DNA from: Nitrososphaerota archaeon
GTDB lineage: Archaea > Thermoproteota > Nitrososphaeria > Nitrososphaerales > Nitrosopumilaceae
DNA: 10,266 nt
NCBI GenBank assembly: GCA_022573065.1
Contig: JACZUQ010000029.1
Coordinates: forward strand, 1,488-11,753
Reading direction: 5' to 3'
The stretch's first letter is position 1, and every line of letters starts with the position of its first letter. Shown in pieces: positions 6,270 through 10,266 of this stretch. The position numbers were made by a program, and so were the translations under genes. The notes below the pieces were generated by a model. It was not told where the DNA came from. It saw only the letters and a list, made by a program, of their open reading frames with translations, and did no database searches.

Positions 6270-7316
6270 ATGAAAGTAGGAGTAGTTGGTGCATCAGGAT
6301 ACGTTGGTGGAGAAACACTACGTCTATTGGTAAATCATCCTAAAGTAGAAATAACAATGGTCACCTCAAGACAGCACGCTGGAGAATATCTGCACAGAGT
6401 TCAGCCAAGTTTGAAAGGTTTCACAGATCTTACTTTTTCGGAACTTGATTATGATAAAATATCAGACAAATGTGATTTAGTATTTACTGCAGTTCCCCAC
6501 GGAACAGCAACAGAAATTGTAAAGACACTTTATGATAGAGGAATGAAAATCATTGATCTTAGTGCAGACTATAGATTACATAATCAGGAAGATTATGATA
6601 AATGGTATGGTTGGAAACACCCTCATCCAGATTATTTAAAAAAATCTGTTTTTGGAATTCCAGAACTTCACAGGGATAAAATTAAAAATTCACAACTTGT
6701 ATCATGCCCTGGATGTATGGCAGTAACTTCAATTCTTGCTTTAGCTCCTCTTATAAGAAATGATTTAATCGATTTAGAGCATATTGTGGTAGATTCAAAA
6801 ATTGGATCATCTGGCGCAGGCTCTGGATCAGGTACAGCTCATGCAATGCGTGCAGGAGTTATTCGTCCATACAAACCTGCAAAACATAGACATACTGGAG
6901 AAATAGAACAAGAACTAAGTGAAATTGCTGGAAAAAAAATTCATGTGTCAATGAGTCCCCATGCAGTTGATGTTGTGCGTGGAATTTTATGTACTAACCA
7001 TACATTCATGAAAAAAGATCTTGAAGAAAAAGAAGTATGGAAATTATATCGCGAAGCATATGGTAATGAAAAGTTTATCAGATTAATTCGAGATAAAAAA
7101 GGATTATACAAATTCCCAGATCCTAAATTCTTAGTTGGTTCGAATTTTTGTGATATTGGTTTTGATATAGACGAAGATAATCATAGACTCATTGCATTAT
7201 CAGCATCAGATAATCTAATGAAAGGTGCTGCAGGGTCTGCCATACAAAACATGAATATAATGTCTGGATTTGATGAAATGGAAGGTCTAAAATACACTCC
7301 ACTCACACCAGTATAA
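6270..7316 (+). CDS. argC: LysW-glutamyl/aminoadipyl-phosphate reductase (ArgC/LysY)
   Basis: This 348-residue NADPH-dependent enzyme of the N-acetyl-gamma-glutamyl-phosphate reductase family reduces the LysW-bound acyl phosphate to the semialdehyde. The N-terminal nucleotide-binding loop GVVGASGYVGGETLRLL (4-20) is clear. The catalytic Cys139 lies in SCPGCMAVTS (135-144), where most relatives have N-P-G-C, so Asn is replaced by Cys136. GSGSGTAHAMRAGVIRPYKP (174-193, including the RPYKP loop), HRHTGEIEQEL and HVSMSPHAVDVVRGIL complete the dehydrogenase/dimerisation domain. The ATG at 6270 is preferred over a TTG one codon earlier because GAGG at 6260-6263 is 6 nt upstream. The gene is 28 bp after the ligase gene and 3 bp before lysZ. 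In Sulfolobus one such enzyme serves both lysine and arginine; the same is likely here. Confidence 0.94.
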   Translation: MKVGVVGASGYVGGETLRLLVNHPKVEITMVTSRQHAGEYLHRVQPSLKGFTDLTFSELDYDKISDKCDLVFTAVPHGTATEIVKTLYDRGMKIIDLSADYRLHNQEDYDKWYGWKHPHPDYLKKSVFGIPELHRDKIKNSQLVSCPGCMAVTSILALAPLIRNDLIDLEHIVVDSKIGSSGAGSGSGTAHAMRAGVIRPYKPAKHRHTGEIEQELSEIAGKKIHVSMSPHAVDVVRGILCTNHTFMKKDLEEKEVWKLYREAYGNEKFIRLIRDKKGLYKFPDPKFLVGSNFCDIGFDIDEDNHRLIALSASDNLMKGAAGSAIQNMNIMSGFDEMEGLKYTPLTPV

Positions 7317-7319
7317 CAA

Positions 7320-8120
7320 ATGATTACAATCAAAATTGGTGGTAGTGTGGTAGATGATTTACATCCAACCACAATTTCAGATATCAAAAAATTTTCAGAA
7401 AAAGAAGGAGTGATAATTGTTCATGGAGGAGGAAAGGAAGTTACCAAAGTTTGTGAGCAGTTAGGGAAAGAACCAAGATTTGTTACATCACCTAGTGGAA
7501 TTAAAAGCAGGTACACTGACAAAGAAACTGTAGAAATTTTTACAATGGTAATGTCTGGTAAAATAAATAAAACAATTGTAAGAATGCTTCAGCAAAATGG
7601 AATCAATGCTGTAGGCCTATCTGGAGTAGATGGCAAAATAATTCAAGCTGAACGAAAAAAGAAATTATTAATTATTAACGAAAAAGGTCGTAAACAGGCA
7701 ATCGATGGTGGATATACAGGAAAAATTTCTAATGTAAATGATTCATTGATTAAATCGTTATTAAAGCAAGGATTTACTCCAGTGATTGCCCCAATTGCAC
7801 TTTCAGAAGAATCAGAATTTCTTAATGTAGATGGAGATAGAGCAGCGGCGTATGTTGCAGCAAAAGTTCAAAGTGACAAAGTTCTATTTATCACAAACGT
7901 CGATGGCCTTTTGATGGATAATAAATTAGTAAAAAATCTCACCCTCGCAGAAGCAAAAGAAATACGACCTAAAGTTGGACCAGGTATGGAAAAAAAAATT
8001 CTAGCTGCTACTGAAGCATTAGATATGGGAGTAAAGGAGGCCTTAATTGCAAATGGACAAAAAGAAAATCCCATATCATCAGCTATTGCTCATGATCAAT
8101 GCACGGTAATTCAAAAATGA
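7320..8120 (+). CDS. lysZ: LysW-glutamate/aminoadipate kinase (LysZ, acetylglutamate-kinase family)
   Basis: This 266-residue amino-acid kinase phosphorylates the side-chain carboxylate of LysW-bound glutamate or aminoadipate. Landmarks are KIGGSV (5-10), VIIVHGGGKEV (31-41), the substrate-side segment SRYTDKETVEIFTMVMSGK (63-81), NVDGDRAAAYVAAK (159-172), KVLFITNVDGLL (177-188) and KVGPGMEKKI (208-217). The RYTD loop, with Tyr where acetylglutamate kinases usually have Val, is typical of LysW-dependent kinases as I recall them. There is no N-terminal extension of the arginine-feedback-inhibited type, so allosteric control by arginine through that element is not expected. It starts 3 bp after argC with no recognisable Shine-Dalgarno motif, which suggests translational coupling, and overlaps lysJ by ATGA. 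Confidence 0.95.
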   Translation: MITIKIGGSVVDDLHPTTISDIKKFSEKEGVIIVHGGGKEVTKVCEQLGKEPRFVTSPSGIKSRYTDKETVEIFTMVMSGKINKTIVRMLQQNGINAVGLSGVDGKIIQAERKKKLLIINEKGRKQAIDGGYTGKISNVNDSLIKSLLKQGFTPVIAPIALSEESEFLNVDGDRAAAYVAAKVQSDKVLFITNVDGLLMDNKLVKNLTLAEAKEIRPKVGPGMEKKILAATEALDMGVKEALIANGQKENPISSAIAHDQCTVIQK

Positions 8121-9292
8121 CTGAAGAAGAATTCATGGGAAATCTGTATCAGCGATTCCCAGTAACAATAGATAAAGGATTAGGTGCTCATGTTTGGGAT
8201 ACAAAAGGAAAAGAGTACATAGATTGCATGGGAGGATATGGAGTTGCATTAGTAGGACATAGAAATGAACGTGTTGTCAATGCAATCAAATCACAGTTAG
8301 AAAAAATAATTACTGTTCATAGTTCATTGTATAATAAAACAAGAGAAGAATTTCTTGAAAGTTTAATCAATATTGCTCCAAAAAATTTATCTCAAGTTCA
8401 TCTTAACAATAGTGGTGCTGAAGCAGTAGAGGCCGCAATAAAGTTTGCAAGAAAATTTACTCATAAAAAAGGAATGATTGCCATGAATGGATCATATCAT
8501 GGAAAATCAATGGGGGCATTATCATTAACGTTTAGTCCAAAATACAGAAAAGATTTTCAACCACTTGTGGAGAAGGTTACATTTTCTCGTTTTGGTGACA
8601 TTGATGCATTACGATCAAAAATTGATGTAGATACGGGATTTGTAATTTTAGAGCCAATCCAAGGTGAGAGTGGAATTCATGTGGCCCCAGAAGGATTTTT
8701 ACAAGATGTAAGAAAACTTTGTGATGAAAAAGGAATTCTTCTAATTTTTGACGAAATACAATCAGGATTTGGTAGAACAGGACGAATGTGGGCATGTGAA
8801 CACTGGAATACATCTCCAGACATTATGTGTCTTGCAAAAGGAATTGCTGGAGGAGTACCTATGGGTGCCACCTTAGTGCGCCCAGATATTCTTGCATGTA
8901 TTAAAAAAGGAGAACATTCGTCTACTTTTGGTGGTAACCCTCTCTCATGTGCAGCTGGAATAGCTGCTATCCAATCACTTACCCAAGATGGTTTAATTGA
9001 GAATGCAAAAAAGATGGGAAAAATATTTTTTAATGGTTTAGAACAATTAAAAGAAAAACACAAAATTATTCGAGAAATTAGAGGCAAAGGATTAATGATT
9101 GGAATAGAATTAAAATATGAAGTAAAAGATATTCTCATGGATGGGATTGAAAAAGGCGTATTGTTATTATATTCAGGTAGAAATATTATTAGATTATTAC
9201 CTCCACTTGTAATTTCCGAAGAGGATATTACAAAGGTTTTAGAAACATTAGATATTTTACTTAGTGCTGAGGAGAAACGAAAAAATGTTTAG
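8117..9292 (+). CDS. lysJ: LysW-semialdehyde aminotransferase (LysJ, ArgD-like class III)
   Basis: This 391-residue pyridoxal-phosphate enzyme transfers an amino group, normally from glutamate, to LysW-bound aminoadipate or glutamate semialdehyde, giving LysW-lysine or LysW-ornithine. Class III features, numbered from the ATG at 8117, are NNSGAEAVEAA (97-107), GSYHGKSMGALS (125-136), ILEPIQGESG (177-186), LIFDEIQSGFGRTG (209-222, with Asp212 binding the cofactor ring nitrogen), the Schiff-base Lys241 in LAKGIAGGVPMGA, and HSSTFGGNPLSCAA. The start is taken at the ATG overlapping the lysZ stop (ATGA, 8117-8120); a start at 8099 would add six residues with no homology value. Length is normal. 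The hydrolase that frees lysine or ornithine from LysW, often a neighbour, is not seen. Confidence 0.95.
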   Translation: MTEEEFMGNLYQRFPVTIDKGLGAHVWDTKGKEYIDCMGGYGVALVGHRNERVVNAIKSQLEKIITVHSSLYNKTREEFLESLINIAPKNLSQVHLNNSGAEAVEAAIKFARKFTHKKGMIAMNGSYHGKSMGALSLTFSPKYRKDFQPLVEKVTFSRFGDIDALRSKIDVDTGFVILEPIQGESGIHVAPEGFLQDVRKLCDEKGILLIFDEIQSGFGRTGRMWACEHWNTSPDIMCLAKGIAGGVPMGATLVRPDILACIKKGEHSSTFGGNPLSCAAGIAAIQSLTQDGLIENAKKMGKIFFNGLEQLKEKHKIIREIRGKGLMIGIELKYEVKDILMDGIEKGVLLLYSGRNIIRLLPPLVISEEDITKVLETLDILLSAEEKRKNV

Positions 9293-9704
9293 AGATAAGA
9301 TCGATGAAAAGATAATTGAGTTTTTAAGAAATGATTCACGGGAATCATTTGTAGATATAGGTAAAAAACTAAAATTATCAGAATCAGCAGTAAGACGAAG
9401 AGTAAAAAATTTAGTATATAATAGAACAATAAAAAAATTTACAGTTGAAGTAGGTGATTCAAACAGTACAAGTGCAATTGTTTTAATTTCAGTTGATTCT
9501 GCAATGGATACGTCAAAAGTTTCATCAAAGATTACCAAGGTAGAAGGAGTTAAAACAGTTTATGAAATTACTGGACAGTATGACATTACAGTAATAATTT
9601 CTGCTCCAAACATTAATGATATTAATACATGTATAGATGCATTAAGAAAAATTCCTGGTGTAACTGATTCAAATTCAGTTATAATTCTTCGAACATTAGA
9701 CTAA
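9285..9704 (+). CDS. Lrp/AsnC-family transcriptional regulator (possibly LysM-like)
   Basis: This 139-residue DNA-binding protein has an N-terminal helix-turn-helix (about residues 7-48; recognition region LSESAVRRRVKNLV) and a C-terminal RAM/AsnC ligand-binding domain (about 60-135), including the characteristic ITGQYDITVII and the final IPGVTDSNSVIIL. Members form dimers or octamers that sense amino acids. The gene overlaps the end of lysJ by 8 bp and has a strong GAGGAG site (9269-9274), 10 nt before the ATG, so it is part of the operon. By analogy with Sulfolobus LysM, an Lrp-type regulator of lys genes that responds to lysine, it probably controls this operon or the synthase gene downstream. 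The ligand and the direction of control are unknown. An in-frame GTG at 9264 is a less likely start. Confidence 0.9.
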   Translation: MFRDKIDEKIIEFLRNDSRESFVDIGKKLKLSESAVRRRVKNLVYNRTIKKFTVEVGDSNSTSAIVLISVDSAMDTSKVSSKITKVEGVKTVYEITGQYDITVIISAPNINDINTCIDALRKIPGVTDSNSVIILRTLD

Positions 9705-9773
9705 ACGAGATTCGGATCAAATTTTTTCTTATTTGCTAATTTAGATTCTAATATATCAAAAATCGACGAGATT
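9704..9773. repeat. Short direct repeat ACGAGATT in the intergenic region
   Basis: ACGAGATT occurs at 9705-9712 and again at 9766-9773, 61 bp apart, close to six helical turns. Each copy is followed by CGGAT, immediately in the first and after AGTA in the second (9778-9782). The second copy ends just upstream of the TATA-like box of the synthase gene. It could be a pair of regulator sites, but the repeat is short and may be chance. Confidence 0.3.
9719..9730 (+). terminator. U-rich transcription terminator after the operon
   Basis: A run reading ATTTTTTCTT begins 17 bp after the stop of the Lrp-type gene. Archaeal RNA polymerase terminates at such T-tracts in the coding strand without needing a hairpin, and none is seen. 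It fits the end of the argG to regulator operon, before the separate promoter of the next gene. Confidence 0.45.
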
Positions 9774-9781
9774 AGTACGGA

Positions 9782-9793
9782 TATATTTATATT
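9782..9793 (+). promoter_or_regulatory. Predicted TATA box of the synthase gene
   Basis: TATATTTATATT is centred about 32 nt before the ATG at 9820. With the usual 25-27 nt to the start of transcription, the leader would be only about 6-7 nt. No Shine-Dalgarno motif is present before the ATG, in keeping with a near-leaderless message. The strong box, following a terminator-like T-tract, indicates a transcription unit separate from the operon upstream. Confidence 0.55.
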
Positions 9794-9819
9794 CTATTTG
9801 TTTTACACCTAAATTCGCA

Positions 9820-10266
9820 ATGAACGATCCGAATTACTATGCAAATGAGTATAATGCATATAATAAAAAACCAAAAAAAATTCGTATATTAGATAGTACA
9901 CTAAGAGAAGGAGAACAACATCCTGGAGTGTCATTTACTAACAAACAAAGGATACAGATAGCATGGATGCTTGATTATTTTGGGGTAGATCAAATTGAGA
10001 TTTCCCCAGTTGTTTCAAAAGATCATTTTGAAGCTACTAAAACAATCATTAAGCAAGGATTAAAGGCAGATATTGTTTCACATGGAAGAGCGTTAAAAGA
10101 AGATATCGATATATCTTTAAAATGTGACGCTACGTGGACTGCTGCATATCTAGGAATTTCAGATATTCATCTTAAAGACAAATTAAGAATTACTCGAGAG
10201 GAAGCATTGAAAAGAGCTGTAGAAACTGTAGAATATGCAAAATCTCATGGACTAAAAATTAGATTT
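9820..10266 (+). CDS. Homocitrate / 2-isopropylmalate synthase family protein, N-terminal part
   Basis: The first 149 residues of a DRE-TIM metallolyase; the gene continues past the window. After an 18-residue polar N-terminus rich in Asn and Tyr comes IRILDSTLREGEQHPGVSF (21-39), the strand-1 motif in which Asp25 binds the divalent metal and Arg29-Glu30 act in catalysis. The family condenses acetyl-CoA with a 2-oxoacid: 2-oxoglutarate gives homocitrate (first step of the aminoadipate route to lysine), 2-oxoisovalerate gives isopropylmalate (leucine), and pyruvate gives citramalate. Placement right after the LysW genes favours homocitrate synthase. However, the later segment TWTAAYLGISDIHLKDKLRI is not one I recognise from well-studied homocitrate synthases, so the specific activity is left open. 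The ATG at 9820 fits the TATA spacing. Confidence 0.85.
   Translation, partial: MNDPNYYANEYNAYNKKPKKIRILDSTLREGEQHPGVSFTNKQRIQIAWMLDYFGVDQIEISPVVSKDHFEATKTIIKQGLKADIVSHGRALKEDIDISLKCDATWTAAYLGISDIHLKDKLRITREEALKRAVETVEYAKSHGLKIRF

Larger units (their letters stand above)
9710..9834. repeat. 9-bp inverted repeat flanking the synthase promoter
   Basis: ATTCGGATC at 9710-9718 is the exact reverse complement of GATCCGAAT at 9826-9834, so the arms bracket the whole promoter region. The left arm starts 6 bp after the regulator's stop codon; the right arm lies inside the third to fifth codons of the synthase gene. The loop is over 100 bp, so this is not a hairpin terminator. Paired operator sites are a possible reading. 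Confidence 0.35.

Noticed and set aside
8677..9138. A 153-residue open frame antisense to lysJ
   Set aside because: It lies wholly inside a strongly conserved aminotransferase gene, has no start signal and no domain; long antisense frames are common opposite such genes.
1..10266. CRISPR arrays, tRNA or rRNA genes, insertion sequences, phage genes or a defence system
   Set aside because: No regularly spaced repeats, cloverleaf-like segments, transposase or integrase motifs, or restriction or toxin-antitoxin proteins were seen; the genes are ordinary metabolism and transport.

Overview
The window looks like a piece of a low-GC archaeal chromosome, most likely a Nitrosopumilus-type ammonia-oxidising thaumarchaeon. 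The reasons are AT-rich codon use, archaeal promoter layout (A/T boxes about 25-30 nt before start codons, very short leaders), mixed leaderless and Shine-Dalgarno starts, short U-rich termination in place of clear hairpins, and LysW-carrier amino-acid biosynthesis. The genus is inferred from gene content and style, not from a database match.

Layout. Positions 1-166 hold the 3' end of a cobalamin-independent methionine synthase (MetE) gene. Positions 209-1309 (+) encode a major-facilitator transporter. Convergent with it, and overlapping its stop by 4 bp, is a three-gene minus-strand ABC importer operon of the nitrate/sulfonate/taurine (NitT/TauT) type, read from 3849 down to 1306: binding protein, ATPase, permease. 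A 168-bp divergent intergenic region (3850-4017) carries the promoters of this operon and of the next one, plus two short palindromes.

Positions 4018-9704 (+) form a tight seven-gene operon: argG, lysW, a lysX/argX-type ligase, argC/lysY, lysZ, lysJ, and an Lrp/AsnC regulator. LysW is a 55-residue carrier protein. The ligase joins glutamate or alpha-aminoadipate to its C-terminal Glu, LysZ phosphorylates the free carboxylate, ArgC/LysY reduces it to a semialdehyde, and LysJ transaminates it to LysW-bound ornithine or lysine. ArgG at the head ties the operon to arginine. After a 115-bp intergenic region comes the start of a homocitrate/isopropylmalate synthase-family gene (9820 to the window end), which could start the aminoadipate route to lysine. 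The releasing hydrolase (LysK), argF, argH and a second ligase are not in the window.

I see no tRNA, rRNA, CRISPR array, insertion sequence or prophage. No gene-free stretch exceeds 300 bases. The pathway is known biology. The points worth a second look are the ligase's substrate specificity, the identity of the final synthase, and several short symmetric DNA elements near the promoters.
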